This document shows, piece after piece, positions 8,284 through 16,242 of a stretch of 64,000 bases of DNA. The stretch is taken from positions 119,262 to 183,261 of the forward strand of contig NZ_JBBMEX010000006.1 of NCBI RefSeq assembly GCF_040096355.1. Reading direction: 5' to 3'. Position numbers and translations under genes: made by a program. Every line of letters starts with the position of its first letter. Position 1 is the stretch's first letter. The stretch comes from Maccoyibacter intestinihominis. Lineage in GTDB: Bacteria > Bacillota > Clostridia > Lachnospirales > Lachnospiraceae. The notes under the pieces were generated by a model. The model saw nothing but the letters and a program-made list of their open reading frames with translations. It did no database searches and was not told where the DNA came from.

Positions 8284-9975
8284 TTACTCCACGGAAATTA
8301 CATAATAGTAAACCGGCTGTCCGCCATAATTTACTTCTACATCTAAATCAGGATAAAGTTCACCAAGTTCAGCGCCTACTTTTTCGGCTTCTTCTTCGGT
8401 AATCTCATCGCCATAGTAGAGGCTGATCAATGCTGAGTCCTCATCTACTAATTTAGAAAGCATTTCTTTTAAGGTCTCATCACGGTCTTTGCCGACAGAA
8501 ATAATACCACTGTCGCCGATTCCCATATAGTCCCCACGCTTGATCTCTTTTTCGTTGATGATCGTATCACGCACGGCATAAGTAACCTGACCGCTCTTTA
8601 CGTTCTCAATCTCTGCTTTCATGGCAGCTTCGTTTTCCTGCGGTGTATTCTCAGGAATATAGTTGATCAGTGCGGCAATTCCCTGCGGTACGGTCTTTGT
8701 CGGGATGACAATGACATGTTTCTCTTTTACTAAGGTTGCTGCCTGATTTGCTGCTAAAATGATATTCTTGTTATTCGGAAGGATGAAAATGGATTTTGCA
8801 TGAACTTTTTCAATCGCCTCTAATATATCTTCGGTGCTTGGGTTCATGGTCTGACCACCTTCGATGATCTCATCGACACCGAGGCTTCTGAAAATCTCAT
8901 TGATCCCTTCTCCGATGGACACAGAAATAAACGCCATGTCTTTTTCTTCGACAGGTCCTTCCTGTTCTGCCTGTTTTTTGGCTTCTTCCTCTTCTTCTTT
9001 TTGCTGCTGCGCAAGTTTTTCAGCATCTTTGATCAGTTTTTCCTGATGCTCCTCACGCATATTATCAATTTTCATTCTGCTCAGTGCACCATACGTCAAC
9101 GCTCTCTGGATTGCAAGACCAGGGTCATTCGTATGTACATGAACCTTGGTAATCTCGTCATCTGCTACGACTACGATAGAATCTCCGATCGACTCTAAAT
9201 AGGATTTGAAATCACGTTCCTGTTTGTCAGTCATCGGCTTGTTCAGCATAATGATAAATTCTGTACAATAACCAAATTTGATATCTGCTTCTGCCTGTGG
9301 TGTGATCTTTGTCACGGTTCCTGCGGATGCAGCACCTTCGATCGTATAATCAATTTCTTTGCCAAGAAGTGCATCATTTGCACCTTTTAACACTTCCACT
9401 AAGCCCTGTCCGCCGGAATCTACCACACCGGCCTGTTTTAAGACCGGAAGCATATCCGGAGTCTTTTGCAGCATGCGGTCCGCTTCTTTGATGACCTCAC
9501 TGACAAAATATACCAGATCATCGGTCTCTTCTGCTAACTCTAATGCTCTGTGGGCTCCTGCTTTTGCAACCGTTAAAATGGTTCCTTCTTTTGGCTTCAT
9601 AACTGCCTTGTATGCAGTATCGACTGCCTTTTGCAAAGCCTCACTTAAGATCATGACATCAATTTCATCGTATTCTGCGACACCTTTGGTAAATCCGCGC
9701 AAAAGCTGGGATAAGATAACACCGGAGTTACCGCGCGCACCACGCAGGGAACCGGAAGAGATGGCCTTACATAAGGATTTCATGTCAGGATTGTCTAATG
9801 CACTGACCTCTCTTGCGGCAGACATGATCGTCATGCTCATATTTGTACCGGTATCACCATCAGGGACCGGAAATACATTCAATTCATTGATCCATTCTTT
9901 TTTTGCTTCTAAATTCTTTGCACCAGCTAAAAACATCTTTGCTACTTGGGAAGCATCTATTGTACTGATTTCCAA
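8284..9975 (-). CDS. DAK2/DegV-linked fatty acid kinase FakA-like protein (YloV)
   Basis: This roughly 563-residue protein belongs to the YloV/FakA family. The N-terminal DhaL (DAK2) domain has NVFPVPDGDTGTNMS, the loop whose aspartates bind Mg-ATP, and RGARGNSGVILSQ. In FakA this domain phosphorylates fatty acids presented by the carrier FakB. A charged insertion (EEEEEAKKQAEQEG) around residue 330 precedes the C-terminal domain. The start is taken as TTG at 9975 because AAGGAGGG lies seven bases upstream; a longer in-frame TTG start at 9996 lies upstream of that site and is unlikely. No fakB is visible in the window, so substrate assignment is inferred. Confidence 0.88.
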   Translation of the reverse strand: MEISTIDASQVAKMFLAGAKNLEAKKEWINELNVFPVPDGDTGTNMSMTIMSAAREVSALDNPDMKSLCKAISSGSLRGARGNSGVILSQLLRGFTKGVAEYDEIDVMILSEALQKAVDTAYKAVMKPKEGTILTVAKAGAHRALELAEETDDLVYFVSEVIKEADRMLQKTPDMLPVLKQAGVVDSGGQGLVEVLKGANDALLGKEIDYTIEGAASAGTVTKITPQAEADIKFGYCTEFIIMLNKPMTDKQERDFKSYLESIGDSIVVVADDEITKVHVHTNDPGLAIQRALTYGALSRMKIDNMREEHQEKLIKDAEKLAQQQKEEEEEAKKQAEQEGPVEEKDMAFISVSIGEGINEIFRSLGVDEIIEGGQTMNPSTEDILEAIEKVHAKSIFILPNNKNIILAANQAATLVKEKHVIVIPTKTVPQGIAALINYIPENTPQENEAAMKAEIENVKSGQVTYAVRDTIINEKEIKRGDYMGIGDSGIISVGKDRDETLKEMLSKLVDEDSALISLYYGDEITEEEAEKVGAELGELYPDLDVEVNYGGQPVYYYVISVE

Positions 9976-9988
9976 CTGTTTACCCTCC

Positions 9989-10348
9989 TTAATCAATCAC
10001 ACGGACGCCCTCAACAAAAATGTTGATCTTATCAATCTGCATTCCGGTAAACTCTTCTACTTTGTATTTTACGGTTTCCATCAGATTTTCAGAAATCGTA
10101 AGAATGCTTACACCGTAAGCCACTATCATATGAAAATCAATGGTAATCTTATTATCTTCATCCAGTGTGACATTAATACCATGATTTAAGTAATCCTTTT
10201 TCAACAGCTTTACAAGACCATCCTTCATATTGACAGCTGCCATTCCAACAATACCGAAACATTCAACTGCCACGGAGCCTGCATATGTTGCAATTACGTC
10301 CGTATCAATGACGATTCTTCCAAGCTGGGTATTCATCGTTCCCTTCAT
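9989..10348 (-). CDS. Asp23/Gls24 family envelope stress response protein
   Basis: This 119-residue protein is of the Asp23 (DUF322) family, small proteins often attached to the cell envelope and linked to alkaline or envelope stress. Visible features are the N-terminal GRIVIDTDVIATYAG, the alternating VNVTLDEDNKITIDFHMIV strand region and the C-terminal INIFVEGVRV. No membrane segment or signal peptide is seen. GGAGG precedes the ATG by seven bases. It is first of the asp23-yloV-recG operon, the same position as yloU beside yloV in Bacillus. A TATAAT-like hexamer at 10405-10410 may be its -10 box, but no good -35 was found. Confidence 0.88.
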   Translation of the reverse strand: MKGTMNTQLGRIVIDTDVIATYAGSVAVECFGIVGMAAVNMKDGLVKLLKKDYLNHGINVTLDEDNKITIDFHMIVAYGVSILTISENLMETVKYKVEEFTGMQIDKINIFVEGVRVID

Positions 10349-10471
10349 CTATTTACCTCCATATCATGTTTGCACACATATACTGCACATATATATTCTA
10401 GGTTATTATAACTGTTTTTATAGTAAAAGAAAACCTTTCTTTTTGTTTTTTATAATTTTTTTAATTTTTCC

Positions 10472-10500
10472 TTGCATTATACGACGCCATCTGCTAGAAT
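10472..10500 (+). promoter_or_regulatory. Sigma-A promoter of rpmB
   Basis: TTGCAT (10472-10477) and TAGAAT (10495-10500) are separated by 17 bases, giving a leader of about 55 bases before rpmB. Confidence 0.8.
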
Positions 10501-10561
10501 ATGATTGTTGTGGGTTCACTATATAATGTGAATCTAGTAATGTACGAGGAGGTGCAACGTC

Positions 10562-10747
10562 ATGGCAAAATGTGCAGTATGTGGAAAAGCCGCTCACTTC
10601 GGTAACAATGTGAGCCATTCTCATAGAAAATCTAATAGAATGTGGAAATCAAACATCAAATCTGTTAAGTGTAAAGTAAACGGTACACCAAAGAGATTAT
10701 ATGTATGTACTTCTTGTTTGAGATCCGGAAAAGTTGAAAGAGCTTAG
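10562..10747 (+). CDS. rpmB: 50S ribosomal protein L28
   Basis: This 61-residue ribosomal protein has the L28 hallmarks MAKCAVCGK, the basic SHSHRKSNRMWKSNI stretch and the C-terminal YVCTSCLRSGK. Cysteines C4/C7 and C49/C52 form a zinc ribbon, so this is the zinc-binding (C+) form. GAGGAGGTG precedes the ATG. It is a single-gene unit with its own promoter and terminator, divergent from asp23, as commonly found for rpmB in Firmicutes. Confidence 0.97.
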   Translation: MAKCAVCGKAAHFGNNVSHSHRKSNRMWKSNIKSVKCKVNGTPKRLYVCTSCLRSGKVERA

Positions 10748-10792
10748 TTATTAGCTTGATAAAACTTTTATCTTTGATGAAGAAACGAATAA

Positions 10793-10826
10793 AAAGACTG
10801 TCCTATTTCATAGGGCGGTCTTTTTT
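10793..10826 (+). terminator. Intrinsic terminator of rpmB
   Basis: AAGACTGTCCTAT and ATAGGGCGGTCTT form a long stem with a three-base loop followed by six T. Confidence 0.9.
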
Positions 10827-10834
10827 GTGGTACT

Positions 10835-10975
10835 TCACCGGCAGCAAAACAGGTTGTAGCCGATGATCAGACACAGGAAAACAAGGATAAATCCGATGAT
10901 CTCATTTCCGATCAGGAGTATCAAAATCATACCCAGAGAACAACAGAACAGCCCAAAACCACAAACACGTTTCAT
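10835..10975 (-). CDS. Conserved-looking 46-residue hydrophobic membrane protein
   Basis: An ATG at 10975 opens a 46-codon frame ending in TGA at 10835. It reads as a small protein with a basic start (MKRVCGFGLFCC), two hydrophobic segments separated by a short polar turn (GNEIIG), and an end in GYNLFCC-Arg. The strong hydrophobicity over the whole length, five cysteines and the tidy charge at both ends argue for a real small membrane protein of the type seen in Lachnospiraceae; this resemblance is from memory and unverified. The ribosome-binding site is weak (GGTG about ten bases upstream). It sits between rpmB and ytfJ, just downstream of a perfect 16-pair hairpin. Function unknown. Confidence 0.6.
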   Translation of the reverse strand: MKRVCGFGLFCCSLGMILILLIGNEIIGFILVFLCLIIGYNLFCCR

Positions 10976-10988
10976 AAGCACACACCAA

Positions 10989-11024
10989 CAGGGAGCATAT
11001 ATTATGATTAATATATGCTCCCTG
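10989..11024. repeat. Perfect 16-pair hairpin between ytfJ and the 46-residue protein gene
   Basis: Arms at 10989-11004 and 11009-11024 (beginning CAGGGAGCATATATTA) are exact reverse complements around a four-base loop. On the plus strand a short CTTTT follows; on the minus strand there is no T-run, so it is a poor terminator for ytfJ. It could act as a processing site, a roadblock or a bidirectional weak terminator. Confidence 0.75.
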
Positions 11025-11068
11025 CTTTTAAAATGTTACGCTTCTGTTCTGTTTTGTACTTATTCTTC

Positions 11069-11485
11069 TTATTCTTCAGACGGATTGACTGCATCGGTTA
11101 AGATGTCTTCCATCTCTTTTGCTGCTTTTTTCTCACCTTCGCTTGGCTCTTTATCTTTGGATGTAAATTTGTTTACAAAATCAGGAACCATATCTAAGAC
11201 TTTTGTGATTCCGTCCTGATTTTTGACATTGACTAATTTCGTGGTACCATTCTGGATGACCAGTACAGCGCTTGGAGTGATCTTTCCTCCCATACCGCCA
11301 CCGCCGTTGTTCTTCTTTTCATCGGAAAATGCTCCTGCTCCGACACCAAAAGACACGTCTACTAACGGAAGAATGATCGTATCACCGATGTGTACCGCAT
11401 CTCCTACAACGGTCTTAGTTGTAATAAAGCTGTCCATTCCCTTAAATAATGATGCTACTGTTGAGCTGAAACTGTTGTCTGCCAT
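11069..11485 (-). CDS. ytfJ: GerW family sporulation protein YtfJ
   Basis: This 138-residue protein matches the YtfJ/GerW family: SSTVASLFKGMDSFI at the N-terminus, then VVGDAVHIGDTIILPLVDVSFGVGAGAF, a glycine-rich loop and SAVLVIQNGTTKLVNV. In Bacillus the gene is expressed in the forespore and is needed for normal germination. The C-terminal tail is charged. The upstream neighbour is a DUF2953 protein, the same pairing as ytfI-ytfJ in Bacillus, which strengthens both calls. Confidence 0.92.
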   Translation of the reverse strand: MADNSFSSTVASLFKGMDSFITTKTVVGDAVHIGDTIILPLVDVSFGVGAGAFSDEKKNNGGGGMGGKITPSAVLVIQNGTTKLVNVKNQDGITKVLDMVPDFVNKFTSKDKEPSEGEKKAAKEMEDILTDAVNPSEE

Positions 11486-11495
11486 AGTTACCCTC

Positions 11496-12440
11496 CTATT
11501 TGAATTTTTGCATTAATTTTCTTAAATCTTTATCTCTATATACCCGGATAAAAATGCCGAGCAGATGAAATACCTGAAAATGACCGTTTACCCGGAAGTT
11601 TCCCTGGATATAGAACCTGTCCGAGGTAAAATCCGGAACCACATGGATGCCTTTTTTATAAAAAAGAGGCATAATACTGAGTACTCCGGTCAGCTCTCCG
11701 GTTGTTGCAGGATCTCCTGTCGAATAAGAAAGCTGCGCCTTTCCACGCCTTGGTCCGATGTGATGAAGCAGCGTCTTTAACTCTTTAAAAATATGACTTA
11801 CCGCATTTTTATTAGTTTCATCCGATACTTCCTTTTTTATGTTGGAAAAATTCTCTTTTAATGAAAGAATGAATTTTTTAATCTTTTGAATCCATGTTTT
11901 AATCATATGCCATGGACGAAACTTTGGCAAGGACTTTTTCTTTGAAAAATCCGAGTCTGTAAAGTTCTCATCTGCTGTGGTATAGGACTTGTCCGTAGCG
12001 GATGAGGATAAAAGTTCTGCTGTCTGGATCGATGCAGAATCGTCATCAACGGTTAACCCGTCATGCTCTTCCACTTCATCTTCAAAACCCGTATTTACGG
12101 TATCCTGTTCTTCCGGTGTTGTATGTTTTTGCGTCCGCTTCTTTGATCTGCGTTGTTTTTTAGCTTTGCGCGCTGCTTTTTCTTCTGCCGGATAAAGGAC
12201 TTTTTTGAATCCTAAAATCGAAAGCCGGACAGATATCTTTTTTCCTTCGGCCAAAAACTTTACCCGGATAAAAAACAGGCACGATAATCGTCCGCTGATC
12301 TCATTTTTTTCTTGAAAATCACCCTCTACCCGGTAACAGATCGGAAGAAATACGATCAATAGCACTAATGCAAGCAAGATCGCAAGCAGGATTCCAAGGA
12401 TGATCCCGATGATCTTCAATATAGATAGGAATATACTCAT
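11496..12440 (-). CDS. DUF2953 domain-containing protein (YtfI-like)
   Basis: This 314-residue protein has one strong N-terminal transmembrane helix (about residues 5-35) followed by a short beta-rich stretch (GRLSCLFFIRVKFLAEGKKISVRLSILG), a highly charged linker rich in Lys, Glu and Ser (about 95-200), and a C-terminal region with GRGKAQLSYSTGDPATTGELTGVLS that is typical of DUF2953. Members are thought to have a sporulation role because they sit beside ytfJ; the biochemical function is unknown. Its ATG overlaps the stop of the upstream 111-residue gene by four bases. Confidence 0.85.
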   Translation of the reverse strand: MSIFLSILKIIGIILGILLAILLALVLLIVFLPICYRVEGDFQEKNEISGRLSCLFFIRVKFLAEGKKISVRLSILGFKKVLYPAEEKAARKAKKQRRSKKRTQKHTTPEEQDTVNTGFEDEVEEHDGLTVDDDSASIQTAELLSSSATDKSYTTADENFTDSDFSKKKSLPKFRPWHMIKTWIQKIKKFILSLKENFSNIKKEVSDETNKNAVSHIFKELKTLLHHIGPRRGKAQLSYSTGDPATTGELTGVLSIMPLFYKKGIHVVPDFTSDRFYIQGNFRVNGHFQVFHLLGIFIRVYRDKDLRKLMQKFK

Positions 12441-12772
12441 CGTTCTTTTTGATTCTCCTTACGTTTTTCCTTTAAATATTGCTTTACATTTGTGCTGCCA
12501 AGTGAATTCATGGTTTCTACAACAATGGTCGCTGCCATGGTAACAGCTTCTTCATATCCCTTTGCGATGCCTACGATCACAAGATTTTTTTTCGGATAAT
12601 ACCGTTGCATCAGCTCTTTGGTACTGATGATCTCTAACAGACTGTCATTGTTCTGTGGCAGGCTGATCACATACATATGCAGCATTCCGGCATTGTGCGT
12701 GATTTTCCACTTGATCTTATCTGCTTTTTTTTCAATGTTTTCCGATAGATATAAATCGTCATACCAAATCAT
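12437..12772 (-). CDS. Hypothetical protein, 111 residues, coupled to DUF2953-ytfJ
   Basis: No known family is recognised. The protein is soluble by appearance, without signal peptide or membrane helix, and begins MIWYDDLYLSENI. The middle reads like alternating strands (ITHNAGMLHMYVISLP, KNLVIVGIAKGYEEAV), followed by a helix and a lysine/glutamate-rich tail. It overlaps the next gene by ATGA, so it is translationally coupled to the DUF2953 gene and ytfJ and may share a sporulation-related role. GAGGG stands before the start. A terminator of the NUDIX gene lies just upstream, so the three-gene unit probably has its own weak promoter or depends on read-through. Confidence 0.7.
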   Translation of the reverse strand: MIWYDDLYLSENIEKKADKIKWKITHNAGMLHMYVISLPQNNDSLLEIISTKELMQRYYPKKNLVIVGIAKGYEEAVTMAATIVVETMNSLGSTNVKQYLKEKRKENQKER

Positions 12773-12800
12773 GAATATCCCTCACGGTGCTGTTTCTGTG

Positions 12801-12833
12801 TGAAAAAAGCAGTTCTTAACAAACTGCTTTTTC
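12801..12833 (-). terminator. Intrinsic terminator of the NUDIX gene
   Basis: AAAAAGCAGTT and AACTGCTTTTT form an 11-pair stem with a seven-base loop, followed on the minus strand by a T-run. It begins three bases after the NUDIX stop codon. Confidence 0.85.
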
Positions 12834-12835
12834 TC

Positions 12836-13288
12836 TTAGTAATATTTGCGATTTCCCCATAAGTTGCTCTTTTTCAAATCCACATACTCATTGTAAGCCC
12901 GCTCTAAAATCTGCTTTTCATTGGCAAATTTTAACAGATGGTAGGCCTCATGGAATTTGTAATAGCCGGAATCCACAAAATATTCTTCTCGTTGTGGTTT
13001 ACTGTAATAACTGTCCGCCATCATCAGATACCAGTGGACACTTTTTTCCACCGTGTTATCCGGTATCGTGAAAGTGTATTGGCTCTTTCCAACGTATTTA
13101 ATGATGTTTGCCGCTACGCCGGTCTCTTCTAATACTTCTCGTGCTGCAGTATCCTTATACTCTTCTCCGGGTTCTACGGTTCCTTTCGGTAAAACCCATC
13201 CTTCGTACTTGTTCTTATAATTCTTATACAAGACCAGTATCTTTCCACGAAATATTACCACACCACCACAACTTGTTGCCTGTATCAT
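12836..13288 (-). CDS. NUDIX hydrolase
   Basis: This 150-residue protein contains a complete Nudix box at residues 36-58, G-x5-E-x7-REV-x-EE-x-GV, which binds the metal and cleaves nucleoside diphosphates linked to another moiety. The N-terminal SCGGVVIF and GWVLPKGTVEPGE resemble diadenosine polyphosphate hydrolases or MutT-like housekeeping enzymes, but the substrate cannot be told. The C-terminal region HEAYHLLKFANEKQIL is helical. AGGAGGG precedes the ATG. It is a one-gene unit with a near-consensus promoter upstream and a terminator directly after it. Confidence 0.93.
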   Translation of the reverse strand: MIQATSCGGVVIFRGKILVLYKNYKNKYEGWVLPKGTVEPGEEYKDTAAREVLEETGVAANIIKYVGKSQYTFTIPDNTVEKSVHWYLMMADSYYSKPQREEYFVDSGYYKFHEAYHLLKFANEKQILERAYNEYVDLKKSNLWGNRKYY

Positions 13289-13324
13289 TGCAATCCCTCC
13301 TGATGTGGTTGTTCACTTATCCTT

Positions 13325-13353
13325 AGTATAACCTTTTTTTAGTAAAGTTGCAA
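13325..13353 (-). promoter_or_regulatory. Sigma-A promoter of the NUDIX gene
   Basis: Minus strand: TTGCAA (13348-13353), 17 bases, TATACT (13325-13330). It lies between the PBP stop codon and the NUDIX start. Confidence 0.85.
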
Positions 13354-13367
13354 CAAAAGCCGAAGAT

Positions 13368-14918
13368 TTACTGTGCATAATATGCATCAAATACCTGTTT
13401 GGCGATCGGAGCCGCAATTTTTCCACCGGTTCCGGCTTCTTCTGCAATGACAGCGATCGCAATATCCGGTTTACCGGAGTCTGCTTTAGTTGCAAATCCC
13501 GTAAACCAGGCATGGCTGTCACGCTTGCTGTTAATCTCGGCAGAACCGGTTTTACCATACGCTGTATAGCTCTGTCCCTTCAAAGCGCTTGCGGTTCCGC
13601 TCTCTACAACCTCCTGCATATACTCGCGGATGGTCTGTGCCTGTTCCTTGCTCAAAAGTTTTCCATATTCCGCTGCCTCAAACTGTTTGACTAAAGTGCC
13701 GTCTTTGTTCTGTGTATGGTCAATGACATAAGGGGTCATCAATACTCCGTCATTTGCGATCGCAGCACTGATCAGCATCATATGATAAGGGGAAACCAGT
13801 GTCTTTCCCTGTCCGATGGCTGTCTGCATCGTTTCTCCGGTACCGGAAGAAGCATCTAAGGAAAAACTGCTCTTTTTCGTGTCTAAATCTCCCGGAAGTT
13901 TTTGATTAAACAGCATTTTTTTACAGAACTTCCGAAAAGCCGCCTTATCCAAGCTCAGTCCGATATTAGAAAATGAGGTATTACAGGAATTTTTAAAAGA
14001 AGCCTTTAAATCCTCACTTCCATGTACTTCCCCGCCAAAGCAGTGAATCTCTGAATTATCCACATTCAGTTTTCCGTTACATTGAAAGGAGTATTCATTA
14101 TAATTGCTGTTTTCATTCATATATTCTAAAGTAGTTAAAATCTTAAAAGTAGAACCCGGCGGGTATTGTCCCTGTGTCGCACGGTTGACTAAAACAGAGC
14201 TTTCGGAATCGCCTGATATTGCTTCCCAGTTTGCCGCTACCTCATTCGGGTCAAAATCCGGCTTAGAAACCATAGCTAAGATCCTTCCGGTCGAAGGCTC
14301 CATGACCACCACTGCTCCATCGTGTTCTCCAAGTGCATCATAGGCTGCCTGCTGTAAGCTGACATTTAATGTGGTTACCACATCGTCTCCCTTATTCTTT
14401 TCCCCACGGATCTCATTGACAATACGTTCTAAGAAAAAGCTGTTTGAGCGTAAAAGGTTGAAGTTTGCAGCAGATTCCACACCTAATTTGCCGTGGGTGG
14501 AATAGCCGACCACATGGGCAAACAGGTTCCGGTACGGATAGGTTCTGGTCTCTTTTCCCTCGGCATCCACGTTACTCTCTGCAAGTATCTCACCGCCGGA
14601 ACCCATAATTTTTCCACGGACAGTACTGCTCGAAAACGAATCCTGTCTTGCATTGTAAGGCGAATTGATAAAATCCTCGCTCTTTACCGTTTCAAAATAG
14701 GCAAAGTATCCCATTAAGGCGATAAAGATACCTAAAAACGCATAGGTAATGACCACGAACTCCCGGTTTCTAGTCGAGGTCTTCGATGTCCTGGTCGAAT
14801 CCGGTTTTTTTGCGTCCGTTTCCGGAAGTTGGTCTTGCAGCCGGTTCAGGTTTTCGTTGTGGTTCCCGTTTTGTTCGTTTTTCTTTAACGTTAACTTTCT
14901 TTTTCTTCTTTCCTTCAT
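13368..14918 (-). CDS. Class B penicillin-binding protein (transpeptidase)
   Basis: This peptidoglycan transpeptidase has an N-terminal transmembrane helix (about 54-76), a dimerisation region with RGKI near 101, and a transpeptidase domain with the three penicillin-binding motifs: S256-TFK, SCN in FKNSCNTSF, and KTG in AYGKTGSAE. It follows an FtsW/RodA glycosyltransferase gene, the usual SEDS-PBP pair. The start is uncertain. ATG 14918 has AAGGA ten bases upstream and gives 516 residues, but overlaps ftsW by 149 bases out of frame. The only alternative near the ftsW stop is a GTG at 14756 with GGGAG only three bases ahead, giving 462 residues and a start at the membrane helix. Confidence 0.9.
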   Translation of the reverse strand: MKERRKRKLTLKKNEQNGNHNENLNRLQDQLPETDAKKPDSTRTSKTSTRNREFVVITYAFLGIFIALMGYFAYFETVKSEDFINSPYNARQDSFSSSTVRGKIMGSGGEILAESNVDAEGKETRTYPYRNLFAHVVGYSTHGKLGVESAANFNLLRSNSFFLERIVNEIRGEKNKGDDVVTTLNVSLQQAAYDALGEHDGAVVVMEPSTGRILAMVSKPDFDPNEVAANWEAISGDSESSVLVNRATQGQYPPGSTFKILTTLEYMNENSNYNEYSFQCNGKLNVDNSEIHCFGGEVHGSEDLKASFKNSCNTSFSNIGLSLDKAAFRKFCKKMLFNQKLPGDLDTKKSSFSLDASSGTGETMQTAIGQGKTLVSPYHMMLISAAIANDGVLMTPYVIDHTQNKDGTLVKQFEAAEYGKLLSKEQAQTIREYMQEVVESGTASALKGQSYTAYGKTGSAEINSKRDSHAWFTGFATKADSGKPDIAIAVIAEEAGTGGKIAAPIAKQVFDAYYAQ

Positions 14919-16233
14919 GTTGTTTCATTCCTTCTTCATCCTGTCTTAAAATATAAAGACCCTGGATGATTGCAAAAATAATCGTGGTACTGAGCAGGGA
15001 GCTTCCGCCATAGCTGACAAGTGGCAGTGTTACACCGGTAGACGGTATAAATTTTGTCACACCGCCGATGGTTAAGAACACCTGAAATCCGTAGACGGTT
15101 CCAAGTCCCAACGCGATCAGCTTATAGAACTGATCTTTGATCTGCATCGCTATATTTAAAAACATCAGGTAACAGCTGACACAGACTAAGAGCAGACAGA
15201 GTGCAAAGACACCGCCAAGCTCTTCGGAAATTGCTGCAAAGACAAAATCCTGCTCTACGACCGGGATCTTATCCGGCATTCCCTGATATAGTCCCATTCC
15301 AAACCAGCCGCCGGTTCCGATGGCAAATAGTGACTGACAGATCTGATAGCCTTCTTTGTCAATGACACCTAACGGATTCTTCCATGCAACGACACGCACA
15401 CGGACATGGTTAAATAATTTGTATGCCACTAATGATGCAAGCGCCCCGGTTCCAAGTCCGGCTAAGGCATAGGATGGTTTTCTGGTTGCTACATACAGCA
15501 TGACTAAATAGACTACAAAAAAGATCAGTGCCGCACCTAAATCTTTGGATAATACTAAGATCACAACATGGAGTGCCGCGACGATCGTGGTTTTTACAAC
15601 CTGTGCAAATTCTGTAGATTCATAGAACATCGAGGCTACAAAGAATACAAAGAGAATTTTGATAAATTCCGATGGCTGGATACTGATCCCGCCAAAGGAA
15701 AAGGATAATTTTGCTCCATAACTCCTTGCACCGAGTACCGCAACTACGCTTAAGAGTGCAAGTCCGACTCCTGCGTAAACCCAGGTCAATTTGTGAAAAA
15801 ACTTCAATTTGTGGATAATAAACGGTACTAAGAGTGTGATCCCGATGGCTGCAACGGCGATCTCACACTGCTTCATTGCCTTGTCAAAATCCAGTCTGGT
15901 CAGAATAATAAAACCGATGGCTAAGAGCATACACATATTATTGACGACCAGTCTGGAGGCTTTTCGATAGAATACTTTATAACAGAGCTGGATGATCACA
16001 AGTAAGATCAACTGTACTAAATACAACCCAATGACCTTCAAATCCAAAGTCGATGCATAAATAACTAAAAACGCATCTAAATGAATCAGGTAGATCAAGG
16101 ATGCCTGACTGTTAAATATTCGGTTTTGCCGTTCCGGTGAACGTCTGCGAAATACCGCAAAACATTGGTAAGTATAGATCGCAAGTAATACGATCATCAG
16201 ATATTTCGAGACTTCAATAATTAAATGTACCAT
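14770..16233 (-). CDS. FtsW/RodA/SpoVE family SEDS peptidoglycan glycosyltransferase
   Basis: This 487-residue polytopic membrane protein has about ten or more hydrophobic helices and the SEDS signatures SFSFGGISIQPSEFIK, VVEQDFVFAAISEELGG and a C-terminal GVTLPLVSYGGSSLL. The SEDS proteins polymerise lipid II into glycan strands together with a class B PBP, which here is the next gene. A long extra N-terminal hydrophobic region (residues 1-130) precedes the core. The cytoplasmic tail is strongly basic and low in complexity, and the next gene's frame may begin inside it. Whether it serves division, elongation or spore cortex cannot be settled, though the nearby zapA suggests division. Confidence 0.93.
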   Translation of the reverse strand: MVHLIIEVSKYLMIVLLAIYTYQCFAVFRRRSPERQNRIFNSQASLIYLIHLDAFLVIYASTLDLKVIGLYLVQLILLVIIQLCYKVFYRKASRLVVNNMCMLLAIGFIILTRLDFDKAMKQCEIAVAAIGITLLVPFIIHKLKFFHKLTWVYAGVGLALLSVVAVLGARSYGAKLSFSFGGISIQPSEFIKILFVFFVASMFYESTEFAQVVKTTIVAALHVVILVLSKDLGAALIFFVVYLVMLYVATRKPSYALAGLGTGALASLVAYKLFNHVRVRVVAWKNPLGVIDKEGYQICQSLFAIGTGGWFGMGLYQGMPDKIPVVEQDFVFAAISEELGGVFALCLLLVCVSCYLMFLNIAMQIKDQFYKLIALGLGTVYGFQVFLTIGGVTKFIPSTGVTLPLVSYGGSSLLSTTIIFAIIQGLYILRQDEEGMKQHEGKKKKKVNVKEKRTKREPQRKPEPAARPTSGNGRKKTGFDQDIEDLD

Positions 16234-16242
16234 AACTTTCCC

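Noticed and set aside
9976..9996. Longer YloV start (TTG at 9996)
   Set aside because: It lies upstream of the AAGGAGGG ribosome-binding site that serves TTG 9975.
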